Below, in pieces: positions 33,236 to 41,862 of a stretch of DNA of 64,000 bases. The position numbers and the translations under genes were made by a program. The first letter of the stretch is position 1. Each line of letters starts with the position of its first letter. Source of the DNA: Caballeronia jiangsuensis. GTDB taxonomy: Bacteria; Pseudomonadota; Gammaproteobacteria; Burkholderiales; Burkholderiaceae. The notes below the pieces were generated by a model that saw nothing but the letters and a program-made list of their open reading frames with translations, had not been told where the DNA came from and searched no databases. The stretch lies in NCBI GenBank assembly GCA_000648925.1, contig JFHF01000004.1, forward strand, positions 186,001 through 250,000. Reading direction: 5' to 3'.

Positions 33236-34123
33236 ATGAGCGCAGGAACCCGACTCGCGGGCGCACCGCAACCGATGCACATGTGGACCGGGCCATCGGG
33301 CATCGCGCTCGCCGCCGATACCTGGGGCGACCCGGGCGGCCCGCTCGTCATCCTGCTGCATGGCGGCGGCCAGACACGTCACGCGTGGGGCGAGACGGGC
33401 GCGCGGCTCGGCGAGGCCGGCTATTACGCCGTCGCCTACGACGCACGCGGACACGGCGATTCGGGCTGGAGCCCGGACGGCGACTACAGCCTCGACGCGC
33501 TCGCGCAGGATCTGCAATGCGTGATCGGCTCGGTGAACGGCGCGCGACCGGTGCTCGTCGGGGCATCGCTGGGTGGCGCGACGAGCCTCGTCGCGATGGG
33601 CGAAGGCCTCGTCGATGCGAGCGCGCTGATCCTCGTCGATATCGTGCCGTACACGGAGCCCGCGGGCGTCGACCGGATTCGCGCATTCATGCGCCAGCGT
33701 CCCGAAGGCTTCGATTCGCTCGAAGCGGTCGCGGACGCCATCAGCGAATATCGACCGTCGCAATCGCGCCGCCGCAGTCCGGAGGGTCTCGCGAAGAACG
33801 TGCGGCTCGGCGACGACGGGCGTTATCGCTGGCACTGGGACCCGCGCTTCATCGAACGCCCGCTCGATATCCGCGGACGCCACGAACGATTGTCGGCGTG
33901 TGCGCGCGCGTTATCGGCGCCGACCTTGCTCGTGCGCGGCGCAAGCTCCGATGTCGTCAGCGAGAAAGGCGTGCGCGAGTTTCTCGCGCTGTGCCCGCAC
34001 GCGGATCATGTGAACGTCGCGGAAGCGGGGCATATGGTGGCGGGCGATCGCAACGACCGGTTCGGGCGCGTCGCGATCGACTTTCTGCTGCGCAACGTGC
34101 CGGTCCGGGACCGGCGCGGCTGA
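33236..34123 (+). CDS. Alpha/beta hydrolase
   Basis: A 295-aa alpha/beta hydrolase with HGGGQTRHAW, nucleophile Ser111 in GASLGG, acid in RGASSDVVS and histidine in AGHMVAGD. The cap domain is complete (EYRPSQSRRRSPEGLAKNVR). It starts 13 bp after the paralogue, with AAAGGAACG as ribosome site. Enzymes of this type open lactones or hydrolyse esters, and some act in ring-cleavage pathways. The neighbouring acyl-CoA genes fit a catabolic role. It converges on the acyl-CoA synthetase, 7 bp apart. Confidence 0.85.
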   Translation: MSAGTRLAGAPQPMHMWTGPSGIALAADTWGDPGGPLVILLHGGGQTRHAWGETGARLGEAGYYAVAYDARGHGDSGWSPDGDYSLDALAQDLQCVIGSVNGARPVLVGASLGGATSLVAMGEGLVDASALILVDIVPYTEPAGVDRIRAFMRQRPEGFDSLEAVADAISEYRPSQSRRRSPEGLAKNVRLGDDGRYRWHWDPRFIERPLDIRGRHERLSACARALSAPTLLVRGASSDVVSEKGVREFLALCPHADHVNVAEAGHMVAGDRNDRFGRVAIDFLLRNVPVRDRRG

Positions 34124-34130
34124 AGCGCGT

Positions 34131-36071
34131 TCAGGACTGCGCGGCGCGGCGAATCATGTCGATGGCCGCCGGATTGTCGAGCGATGAAAGATCGCCCGGC
34201 GAACGCCCGCAATACACGCTGCGAATCACGCGCCGCATGATCTTCGAGCTGCGCGTCTTCGGCAACTGCTCGACGACGTGCAGCGCCGACGGACGGAACG
34301 GCCTTCCGAGCCGCGTATCGACGTGGCGCGCGACGGTCTGCTCAAGTTCCGTCTGCGACACGGGCGCGCCCGCCATCGGAATGACGAACACCACGAGCTT
34401 TTGCCCTTTGACGGGATCGTCCACGCCGATCGCGGCGGCCTCCGCGATCTCCGGCAATTCGAGCAGCACTTCCTCGATTTCCGCCGGCCCGACGCGCTTG
34501 CCCGCGAGCTTGATCGTGTCATCGGAACGGCCGAGCATGAACCAGTGACCGTCCTCGCGATGCATCGCGAGATCGCCGTGCACCCAGATGCCGGGCACCG
34601 TGCGCCAGTACGAATCGAGGTAACGCTCGTCGTCCTGCCAGAAGGATTGCGTCATGCCGACGAACGGCGCGCGCACCGCGAGTTCGCCGATCGCGCCGAC
34701 GAGCGCGTGTCCGTCCGCATCGACGACATCCACGGCCACGCCCGGCGAGCTCGTGTTGAATCCGCTCGGCACGATGGGCTTCACGACCACGCTCGACAGC
34801 AGCGCGCCCGACACTTCCGTGCCGCCCGTGTAATTGATGACGGGACGCTCGCCTCTGCCGAATGCGCGCTGGAACCAGACGAAGTGTTCCGGATCGATGC
34901 CCTCGCCCGCCGTGATGAGCAAGCGCACGGACGACACGTCGCCCTGCATCGCCACGTCGGCGTTGGCCGCGAGACCGCGAATCAGCGTCGGCGCCGAACC
35001 GAAATGCGTGATGCGATGCCGCTCGATCAGACGCGACATGCGCGACCAGTCCGGAAAATCCGGCGCGCCGTCGTAGCAGACGAGCGTCGCGCCGCGCAAT
35101 AACGCGCTCGACATCACGAGGCTGCCCGCGATCCAGCCCATGTCGGCGGGCCAGCAGAACACATCGCCGGGCTTCACGTTGAAGTGCACCGCCGAATCGT
35201 GCGCGATCTTCATCGGAAAGCCGCCGTGCGTGTGCACCGCGCCCTTGGGCTTGCCCGTCGTGCCCGACGTGTAGATCACCATGAACGGATCGCCGGACGC
35301 CATTACTTCAGGCGCTGCATCCCGCGCCGCCGACGCGACCGCCGACCAGTCGACGACATTGCCGCGAAAGCCACGCGCTTCGTTGCCGTCCTTCCAGATC
35401 AGCGTGTCGATATCGGGCAGGCGCGTGAGCGCTTCATCGACGAGCGCGCGCGCATCGACCCATTTGCCGCGCCGCGCAAAACCTGTGGTCGCGATGAGCG
35501 CGCGCGCCGAGCACGACGAGAGGCGCGAGACGATCGCATCGACGCCGAAGCCGCTGAAAAGCGGCACCGCGATGGCGCCGATCCACGACAGGCCGAGCAT
35601 CGTCACGGTGGCTTCGATGCCGTTTTCCATCAGCAGGCCGACGCGATCGCCGCGTCTCACGCCCTGCGCCCTGAGGCCCGCCGCGAACGATGCGACACGC
35701 GCCTTCAGTTCGCTGAACGTGACGTTGCGCACCGAGCCGTCTTCGCGTTCCGCGACGACCGCGAGCCGATCGGCGGTGGACGGATCGTCCGCCCACTTGA
35801 GCACGGAGTTCACCCAGTTGAGCTTGCCGCCGTCGAACCATTTCGGGAACTCCTTGCCCGCCGAATAATCCGCATACGCGCGATACGGCTCGTCCCACAC
35901 GATGCCGCAGTAATCGAGCACCGTCTTCCAGTAACGGTCCGGCTCCGCGCTCGCGCAGGCCAGCAGCGCGTCGTAGTCCTGCACGCCGAGCCGTTCGATC
36001 AGCGCATTCACGTTCGACGTCGCGATGTCTTCGGCGCTCGGCCGCCACGCACTCTTCTGATGATCGTTCAT
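34131..36071 (-). CDS. AMP-forming acyl-CoA synthetase
   Basis: A 646-aa member of the acetyl/propionyl-CoA synthetase branch. The P-loop is YTSGTTGKPKGAVHTHGG, the adenylation core GRSDDTIKLAGKRVGPAEIE, and the catalytic lysine lies in TRSSKIMRRVIRS. It activates a carboxylic acid to its CoA thioester for the downstream beta-oxidation genes. Start at ATG 36071 (MNDHQKSAWRPS) gives the family N-terminus. The divergent region to the thiolase gene has an IclR-type site. Confidence 0.9.
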   Translation of the reverse strand: MNDHQKSAWRPSAEDIATSNVNALIERLGVQDYDALLACASAEPDRYWKTVLDYCGIVWDEPYRAYADYSAGKEFPKWFDGGKLNWVNSVLKWADDPSTADRLAVVAEREDGSVRNVTFSELKARVASFAAGLRAQGVRRGDRVGLLMENGIEATVTMLGLSWIGAIAVPLFSGFGVDAIVSRLSSCSARALIATTGFARRGKWVDARALVDEALTRLPDIDTLIWKDGNEARGFRGNVVDWSAVASAARDAAPEVMASGDPFMVIYTSGTTGKPKGAVHTHGGFPMKIAHDSAVHFNVKPGDVFCWPADMGWIAGSLVMSSALLRGATLVCYDGAPDFPDWSRMSRLIERHRITHFGSAPTLIRGLAANADVAMQGDVSSVRLLITAGEGIDPEHFVWFQRAFGRGERPVINYTGGTEVSGALLSSVVVKPIVPSGFNTSSPGVAVDVVDADGHALVGAIGELAVRAPFVGMTQSFWQDDERYLDSYWRTVPGIWVHGDLAMHREDGHWFMLGRSDDTIKLAGKRVGPAEIEEVLLELPEIAEAAAIGVDDPVKGQKLVVFVIPMAGAPVSQTELEQTVARHVDTRLGRPFRPSALHVVEQLPKTRSSKIMRRVIRSVYCGRSPGDLSSLDNPAAIDMIRRAAQS

Positions 36072-36264
36072 TGCAATTCCATACCGATGAGATGAAGCCG
36101 GAAACCGGAACCTGGAACGAGGCCCGATCATTGTCGCTCCAATCCTGAGCGGCAGGGCAATGCCAGTCAACGCGGCACGCGAGCATGTTCCGTGCAACGA
36201 AACGGCATCGCGAACGCGCGCGACGCTCGCATAGGGCGCAACCCGCATATCGCATTCGACGTGC

Positions 36265-36279
36265 TATCGAAGTACGGAA
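36265..36279. promoter_or_regulatory. IclR-type palindrome between acyl-CoA synthetase and thiolase
   Basis: TATCG-AAGTA-CGGAA, one mismatch to the consensus TTYCG-AWGTA-CGGAA. It lies 86 bp upstream of the thiolase start and 194 bp upstream of the divergent acyl-CoA synthetase. Confidence 0.55.
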
Positions 36280-36364
36280 ATGTCTTTCGTCCTGCGTTGA
36301 CGGAAGTATCGTGCGGCTCGCATCGTGCACGTACTTATCCGATATCCACATCGAAGGACGATTC

Positions 36365-37561
36365 ATGAGACGAGCAGCCATTGTTGCACCCGTGCGAACG
36401 CCCGTCGGCGCGTTCGGCGGCAGCCTGCGCGGCGTACCGGTCGAAGACCTCACCCGGCCCGTGATACAGGCTGTGCTCGAACGCACGCGCATCGATCCCG
36501 CGCGCATCGACGATGTCGTGTTCGCGCAGTCGTATGCGAACGGCGAGACGCCGTGCATCGGCAGATGGGCGGCGCTCAATGCGGGTCTGCCGGTCAGCGT
36601 GCCGGGCATGCAGCTCGACCGGCGCTGCGGCGGCGGATTGCAGGCCATCGTCACCGCCGCGATGATGGTGCAAAGCGGCGCCGCCGATGTCGTGCTGGCG
36701 GGCGGCGTGGAAAGCATGAGCAACATCGAGTACTACACGACCGACATGCGCTGGGGCAAGCGTTCGGGCTCGGTGCGCTTTCACGATCGGCTGGAACGCG
36801 GCCGTGAGCGCTCCCAGCCGGAAGATCGCTTCGGCTATATCTCGGGCATGGTCGAAACCGCCGAGAATCTCGCGCGCGAATACGGCATCACGCGGGCCGA
36901 AGCCGATGCATTCGCGGCGTCGAGTCATCAACGCGCGGCCGCGGCGTGGGAAGCAGGCAAGTTCGACGATGAAGTCGTGCCCATCGCCGTGCCGCAGCGA
37001 AAGGGCGATCCGCTCATGTTCACGCGCGACGAAGGCATCCGCGCCGACACGACCGCCGATTCCCTCGCCCGCCTCAAGCCGCTCATGAAGGACGGTGTGA
37101 CGACGGCGGGCAACGCGAGCCAGCAGAACGACGCGGCGGCCGCGTGCCTGATCGTCGCGGAAGACAAGCTCGATGCGCTCGAACTTGCGCCGCACGGCTA
37201 TCTCGTCGGCTGGGCCGCGGCGGGATGCGAACCGGCGACGATGGGCATCGGTCCGGTTCCCGCCGTCGAAAGACTCTTCGCGCGCACGGGCTTTTCGTTC
37301 GATCGCATCGATCTGGTGGAACTGAACGAGGCATTCGCCGCGCAAGCGCTCGCCGTGCTGAAAGGCTGGCAATGGGACGACCGCGAACGGCTGAACGTGA
37401 ACGGCTCGGGCATCTCGCTCGGGCATCCTATCGGCGCGACCGGCGTGCGCATGACGACCACGCTGCTCAACGAACTGCGGCGGCGCGGCGCGCGTTACGG
37501 CCTCGAAACCATGTGCATCGGCGGCGGTCAAGGGCTCGCGGCGATCTTCGAAGCAGCATAA
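36365..37561 (+). CDS. Thiolase (acetyl-CoA C-acyltransferase)
   Basis: A 398-aa canonical thiolase. The nucleophile Cys is in LDRRCGGGLQAI, the histidine in GHPIGATG and the second Cys in CIGGGQG. It cleaves 3-ketoacyl-CoA with CoA, the last step of beta-oxidation. ATG 36365 starts MRRAAIVAPVRTPVGAFGG. It is divergent from the acyl-CoA synthetase and followed by a porin. Unlike the protein at 54279-55490, it keeps all catalytic residues. Confidence 0.93.
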   Translation: MRRAAIVAPVRTPVGAFGGSLRGVPVEDLTRPVIQAVLERTRIDPARIDDVVFAQSYANGETPCIGRWAALNAGLPVSVPGMQLDRRCGGGLQAIVTAAMMVQSGAADVVLAGGVESMSNIEYYTTDMRWGKRSGSVRFHDRLERGRERSQPEDRFGYISGMVETAENLAREYGITRAEADAFAASSHQRAAAAWEAGKFDDEVVPIAVPQRKGDPLMFTRDEGIRADTTADSLARLKPLMKDGVTTAGNASQQNDAAAACLIVAEDKLDALELAPHGYLVGWAAAGCEPATMGIGPVPAVERLFARTGFSFDRIDLVELNEAFAAQALAVLKGWQWDDRERLNVNGSGISLGHPIGATGVRMTTTLLNELRRRGARYGLETMCIGGGQGLAAIFEAA

Positions 37562-37696
37562 GCAACCGAACCTGAATCTGCACCGTTAGCGCGTTCGACA
37601 GCCTGACGGTGTCTGCGCATGTCCATTAATTCGTCATCCGAAATAGTCGTTTAATAACCAGCAGTCGAAGTCCTACAAAATCAAGGAGACACGTCA

Positions 37697-38845
37697 GTGA
37701 AAAGGCATCTTTTGTCGGTCGCGGTAATCAGCAGCGTTGCGGGCGCGGCGCACGCGCAAAGCAGCGTGACCTTGTACGGTCTCGTCGATGCGGGCGTGAA
37801 CTATGTCAGCAACGACAACGGCAAAGCAAACTGGACGATGACGATGGGCGTCCTTCAAGGCAATCGCTTCGGCTTCAAGGGCGTGGAGGATCTCGGCGGC
37901 GGAACCCGTGCGATCTTCCAGCTCGAGAACGGCTTCACCGGCGGCGGCGCGCTCGCGCAAGGCGGACGTCTCTTCGGACGGCAAGCATGGATGGGCATCG
38001 CCAACGATCGCTTCGGCTCGCTCACGATGGGCCGTCAATACGATTCCATCGTCGAATATATTCAGCCGTTGAGCGGCATTCCGTATACGGGCCTCGCGCA
38101 TCCGTTCGACAATGACAATATGGATAACTCGTTTCGCGTGAACAACTCCGTCAAGTACACGAGCCCGAACTTCGGCGGTCTGAAGTTCGGCGGCATGTAC
38201 GCGTTCAGCAACACCGCGACGACGGACAACGGCTCCGGCTTCGCGACGAACCGGCTGTGGAGTCTCGGCACGAGCTATACGCAGGGCAGGCTGTCTGTCG
38301 GCGCGGCGTATATGCATCTGAACGCGCCGAATGCGAATACGACGGGCGCGATCTCGGGCGATTACATCAACGTGACGACAACCTCGCCGCTGCATGCCGC
38401 CGGGCTTACCGGCGCGGTGATTCGGGAGGACGTGGCCGCGGCGGGCGTGACGTATCAGCTCACGCCTGTCACGCTCGGCTTCGTGTATAGCCACTCCAAG
38501 TTCTATTCCGCGAGCGATTCGCTCCGCTTCGACAACTACGCAGCGACCGCAAGCTGGCAGATCACGCCCGCGTTCATTCTCTCCAGCAACTACACCTACA
38601 CGAACGGCCAGGCGCACAACTCGGACCTGAAGCCTCGATATCATCAGGCCGAGCTGATCGCCGATTACTTCCTCTCGAAACGCACCGATGTATATCTGCT
38701 CGGCGCATGGCAGCATGCCGTCGGCGACGCGCCGGTCGCATCGATCGCGCCGGATACGTACGGCGCGGGCGGCACGTCCGCGCCCGATGCATCGACCACG
38801 CGCAATCAGGTGCTCGTGCGGCTCGCGATGCGTCACAAGTTCTGA
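37697..38845 (+). CDS. Gram-negative trimeric porin (OmpC-like)
   Basis: A 382-aa outer-membrane porin. A short signal peptide is cleaved after AHA, then QSSVTLYGLVDAGVNYVS as in Burkholderia and Bordetella porins. GSLTMGRQYDSI is conserved, and the protein ends in strand RLAMRHKF with the terminal Phe needed for assembly. The start is GTG 37697 with AAGGAG eight bases upstream. Its position between catabolic genes suggests uptake of the pathway substrate. Confidence 0.92.
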   Translation: MKRHLLSVAVISSVAGAAHAQSSVTLYGLVDAGVNYVSNDNGKANWTMTMGVLQGNRFGFKGVEDLGGGTRAIFQLENGFTGGGALAQGGRLFGRQAWMGIANDRFGSLTMGRQYDSIVEYIQPLSGIPYTGLAHPFDNDNMDNSFRVNNSVKYTSPNFGGLKFGGMYAFSNTATTDNGSGFATNRLWSLGTSYTQGRLSVGAAYMHLNAPNANTTGAISGDYINVTTTSPLHAAGLTGAVIREDVAAAGVTYQLTPVTLGFVYSHSKFYSASDSLRFDNYAATASWQITPAFILSSNYTYTNGQAHNSDLKPRYHQAELIADYFLSKRTDVYLLGAWQHAVGDAPVASIAPDTYGAGGTSAPDASTTRNQVLVRLAMRHKF

Positions 38846-38855
38846 TCGGCTCGTT

Positions 38856-38886
38856 CATGCCGACGCACGCGATGTGCGCCGGCATG
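38856..38886. terminator. Hairpin between converging porin and SnoaL-like genes
   Basis: A 13-bp stem with one A-C mismatch, running from CATGCCG (38856-38862) to CGGCATG (38880-38886), loop GCGAT. There is no U-tract on either side, so termination may be weak or Rho-assisted. Confidence 0.5.
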
Positions 38887-38887
38887 G

Positions 38888-39295
38888 TCAGATCGGCGGC
38901 GATTCCGGCTCGTTGGAAAAATGATGTTGACGGATGCGCCACGCACCGTCGATCGATGCGATGACGAGCGTCGTGCGCAAGCGCGCTTTCGACGTCTTGT
39001 TCCCGGCAAGCGAGAACGTGAATTCGCCGTATCCCTGCGCGAGAAAGCAGTCAGGACCCAGACGAATGAAGTGCTGGTCCGTCAATGCAAGCGTGGCCGA
39101 TTCGATCACGCCAAGGTAAGACGCGAAATACGCGAGGATGCCCGCTTCGCCGACGGACTGCCCTTTTCGTCCGCCGAAGAACAACGCGTCCGGCGCATAG
39201 AGCGCGCCGAATGCCTGCACGTTCCAGTCGCGCGCCGCCGCGTTCCATGCGGCTTCGACTTCGCTCAGAACCTCTCTTGCGACCCACTCGCTCAT
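38888..39295 (-). CDS. SnoaL/NTF2-like (DUF4440-type) protein
   Basis: A 135-aa cone-shaped-fold protein. VEAAWNAAARDWNVQAFGAL followed by YAPDALFFGGR is the family helix and strand pattern, and WRIRQHHFSNE is the terminal strand. Some members are small hydrolases or isomerases; others only bind ligands. Start 39295 (MSEWVARE) overlaps the stop of the upstream 76-aa gene by one base, indicating coupled translation. It is the third gene after the acyl-CoA dehydrogenase. Confidence 0.8.
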   Translation of the reverse strand: MSEWVAREVLSEVEAAWNAAARDWNVQAFGALYAPDALFFGGRKGQSVGEAGILAYFASYLGVIESATLALTDQHFIRLGPDCFLAQGYGEFTFSLAGNKTSKARLRTTLVIASIDGAWRIRQHHFSNEPESPPI

Positions 39296-39525
39296 CACGC
39301 GATTCTCATCGTCAGGCGGCGCGGCGCGGGCGGGAAGAGATGCCACGCGCCGTCGGCATGTTTGAAGAAGCAGATCGCGACATCGCCGCTGGCGTCGCGG
39401 GCGTCGACCTGCACGCATCGCAGCCGCTCGCCGCGATGAATCGAGCGTACACGAAACGGAATCGCCCGGTTGGGTGTGATCCAGCTTTCCACGGCATCAC
39501 GCAGGGACTTTCGCGCGGACATCAT
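39295..39525 (-). CDS. Small protein of the acyl-CoA dehydrogenase operon, 76 aa
   Basis: A 76-aa basic protein (MSARKSLRDAVESWITPNRA, then CVQVDARDASGDVAICFFKH followed by ADGAWHLFPP). Strand-rich with no membrane segment. It lies 10 bp after the dehydrogenase stop and is coupled to the SnoaL-like gene. Two start codons are adjacent (39525 and 39522). The AICFFKHADGAWHLFPP segment looks like the end of another SnoaL-like unit, but I cannot confirm a family. Confidence 0.65.
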   Translation of the reverse strand: MMSARKSLRDAVESWITPNRAIPFRVRSIHRGERLRCVQVDARDASGDVAICFFKHADGAWHLFPPAPRRLTMRIA

Positions 39526-39535
39526 GTCGCTCTCC

Positions 39536-40729
39536 TTACCCGCGCGCTTCACGCAGCATGTTGCGCGCGATGACCAGTTGCTGCACCTGCGTCGTGCCTT
39601 CGAAGATGCGGAACAGGCGCACATCGCGGTAAAAACGTTCGATGCCGTATTCGCTCATATAGCCCGCGCCGCCGTGAATCTGCACCGCGCGATCCGCGAC
39701 ACGCCCGCACATCTCCGATGCGAACAGCTTCGCGCACGATGCCTCCGTGCTCACGTTCAATCCTTCATCGCGACGGCGCGCGGCATCGAGAACCATGCAG
39801 CGCGCCGCATAGAGTTCGGCGCGGCTGTCCGCGAGCATCGCCTGCACGAGCTGAAACTCGCCGATGGCCTGGCCGAACTGCTTGCGCTCGATCGCGTATT
39901 GCACCGTGTCGTCGAGCATGCGCTGCGCGACCGCCACGCAGATCGCCGCGATATGGATGCGCCCTTTGTCGAGCACTTTCATCGCTGTCTTGAAGCCCTT
40001 TCCTTCCACGCCGCCGATCAGATTCGCGGCGGGCACGCGGCAGTTCTCGAAGATGACGTCGCACGTATGCGCGCCGCGTTGCCCCATCTTCTTGTCGCGC
40101 TTGCCGAAACCGATGCCCGGCGTGCCCGCCTCTACGATGAACGCCGAGATGCCGCCGGAACTCTTGTCCTCGGGATCGGTGCGCGCCATCAGCGTGAAGA
40201 TGCCCGCTTGCGGCGCATTGGTGATGTAGCGCTTCGTGCCGTTGACGACGTAATGATCGCCGTCGCGTATCGCGGTGGTGCACAGCGAGGCCGCATCGGA
40301 CCCTGCTTCCGGCTCCGTCAACGCGAACGACGCGATGATCTCGCCGGTCGCGAGACGCGGCAGATACAGCGCTTTCTGTTCCTCGGTGCCGTCGAGCAGA
40401 ATGCCCTGCGAGCCGATGCCCACCGTCGTCCCGATCAGCGAGCGGAACGCGGGCGATGCGCGCCCCAGTTCGAACATCGCGATCACTTCTTCTTCCATCG
40501 TCAATTGCAGGCCGCCGTACGCTTCGGGGATGGTCAGCCCGAAGAGGCCCATCTCCTTCATGGCGCGAACGATGTCCTGCGGAATCTCATCGCTCTCGGC
40601 CACGCGCTCTTCGTTGGGGATCAGGCGTTCACGAACGAAACGCGCGATGTTGTCGCGCAGCACGTTCATCGTTTCGGTGTCGCGAATCATGGTCTTCAGT
40701 CTCTCCGGATGCTTCTGTGATGTGCTCAT
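39536..40729 (-). CDS. Acyl-CoA dehydrogenase
   Basis: A 397-aa flavoprotein of the short/medium-chain type. FALTEPEAGSDAASL is the FAD/substrate motif, RKQFGQAIGEFQLVQ the dimer helix, and RFYRDVRLFRIFEGTTQVQQ holds the usual catalytic Glu region. It introduces the alpha-beta double bond and passes electrons to ETF and the ETF-QO encoded at 42781. The start could be 40729 or internal Met codons at 40690; neither has a strong ribosome site. It is divergent from the SDR-hydratase genes. Confidence 0.92.
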   Translation of the reverse strand: MSTSQKHPERLKTMIRDTETMNVLRDNIARFVRERLIPNEERVAESDEIPQDIVRAMKEMGLFGLTIPEAYGGLQLTMEEEVIAMFELGRASPAFRSLIGTTVGIGSQGILLDGTEEQKALYLPRLATGEIIASFALTEPEAGSDAASLCTTAIRDGDHYVVNGTKRYITNAPQAGIFTLMARTDPEDKSSGGISAFIVEAGTPGIGFGKRDKKMGQRGAHTCDVIFENCRVPAANLIGGVEGKGFKTAMKVLDKGRIHIAAICVAVAQRMLDDTVQYAIERKQFGQAIGEFQLVQAMLADSRAELYAARCMVLDAARRRDEGLNVSTEASCAKLFASEMCGRVADRAVQIHGGAGYMSEYGIERFYRDVRLFRIFEGTTQVQQLVIARNMLREARG

Positions 40730-40774
40730 GCTGCGATTCGCGAGGCACCCGCGTCAACGGCATGTGATGGCACG

Positions 40775-40846
40775 TTCCGTACTTCGATTGCGCCTCTTCC
40801 GTACGTGCGCCGTGTTTGGCGCCGCGTTCCTTTTCGATGTACGGAA
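40775..40846. promoter_or_regulatory. Cluster of IclR-type sites in the dehydrogenase/SDR divergent promoter
   Basis: There are three copies in a 199-bp region. On the minus strand at 40775-40789 the site reads AATCG-AAGTA-CGGAA. At 40797-40811 only the right half is good (ACGTA-CGGAA). On the plus strand at 40832-40846 it is TTTCG-ATGTA-CGGAA. The first two are 22 bp apart, about two helical turns. They could control the acyl-CoA dehydrogenase and the SDR-hydratase genes together. Confidence 0.65.
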
Positions 40847-40928
40847 TGTCCTCGCGCATCGCGTTGACACATATCGGCCGCGCGCTTCATCGTCGGAGTC
40901 AGGCCATCGGGATTCAACGGAGACCCAT

Positions 40929-41846
40929 ATGACGAGCAGGATGATGGAAGGCAAGGTGGTGGTCGTATCGGGCGCGGGCGGCGGCATCGGCCGCGATATC
41001 GCGCTGCTGATGGCGCGTTACGGCGCGCGCGTGGTGGTCAACGATATCGGCGCGTCGCTCGAAGGCACGGGCCGCGACAGCACGCCGGGCGAGCGCGTCG
41101 TCGAGGAGATTCGCGCGGCGGGCGGAGAAGCCGTGTCGAACACCGATAGCGTCGCGGAAAGCGGCGCGGGCGAACGCATCGTCGAACAGGCGCTCGATGC
41201 ATTCGGGCGCATCGATTGCGTCGTGAACAACGCGGGGATTCTGCGCGACCGCTTCTTTCACAAGATGTCGGACGAAGAATGGGATGCCGTGCTGAAAGTG
41301 CATCTGTACGGCAGCTTCAATCTGAGCCGCGCCGCCGCGAACCGCTTCAAGGATCAGGAGAGCGGCACGTTCGTCCACATGACATCGACCTCGGGGCTGA
41401 TCGGCAATCTCGCGCAGGCCAACTACAACGCGGCGAAGATGGGCATCGCCGGGCTTTCGAAATCCATCGCGCTCGATCTCGGCAGGTTCAAGGTGCGCTC
41501 GAACTGCATCGCGCCGTTCGCCTGGAGCCGCATGGTCAGCTCCATTCCGACCGACACGCCCGAGCAGGCGGCGCGCGTCGAAAAGATCAAGCAGATGACG
41601 CCCGCGAAGATCGCGCCGCTCGCGGTCTATCTCGCGAGCGACGGCGCGCGCGATGTGAACGGCCAGATCTTCACCGTGCGCAACAACGAAATCTTCCTGA
41701 TGAGCCAGCCGCGCCCCGTGCGCTCCGTGCATCAGAGCGAGGGCTGGACGCCCGAATCCATCGCGGAGCACGGCATGCCCGCGCTGAAGTCCTCGTTCGT
41801 GCCGATGGACCGCTCCGGCGATGTCTTTAGCTGGGACCCGGTGTGA
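40929..41846 (+). CDS. 3-hydroxyacyl-CoA dehydrogenase-type SDR (MFE-2-like)
   Basis: A 305-aa SDR related to the dehydrogenase domain of peroxisomal multifunctional enzyme type 2. Motifs: SGAGGGIGRDIA, NNAGILRDR, FHKMSDEEWDAVLKVHLYG, Ser in HMTSTSGLIG, and catalytic YNAAK. The C-terminal ~60 residues extend beyond a minimal SDR, as in MFE-2 relatives. It is followed by a hydratase-2-like gene, so the pair gives the hydration and oxidation steps of beta-oxidation. Confidence 0.88.
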   Translation: MTSRMMEGKVVVVSGAGGGIGRDIALLMARYGARVVVNDIGASLEGTGRDSTPGERVVEEIRAAGGEAVSNTDSVAESGAGERIVEQALDAFGRIDCVVNNAGILRDRFFHKMSDEEWDAVLKVHLYGSFNLSRAAANRFKDQESGTFVHMTSTSGLIGNLAQANYNAAKMGIAGLSKSIALDLGRFKVRSNCIAPFAWSRMVSSIPTDTPEQAARVEKIKQMTPAKIAPLAVYLASDGARDVNGQIFTVRNNEIFLMSQPRPVRSVHQSEGWTPESIAEHGMPALKSSFVPMDRSGDVFSWDPV

Positions 41847-41862
41847 CGCGACGGAGAATGAA

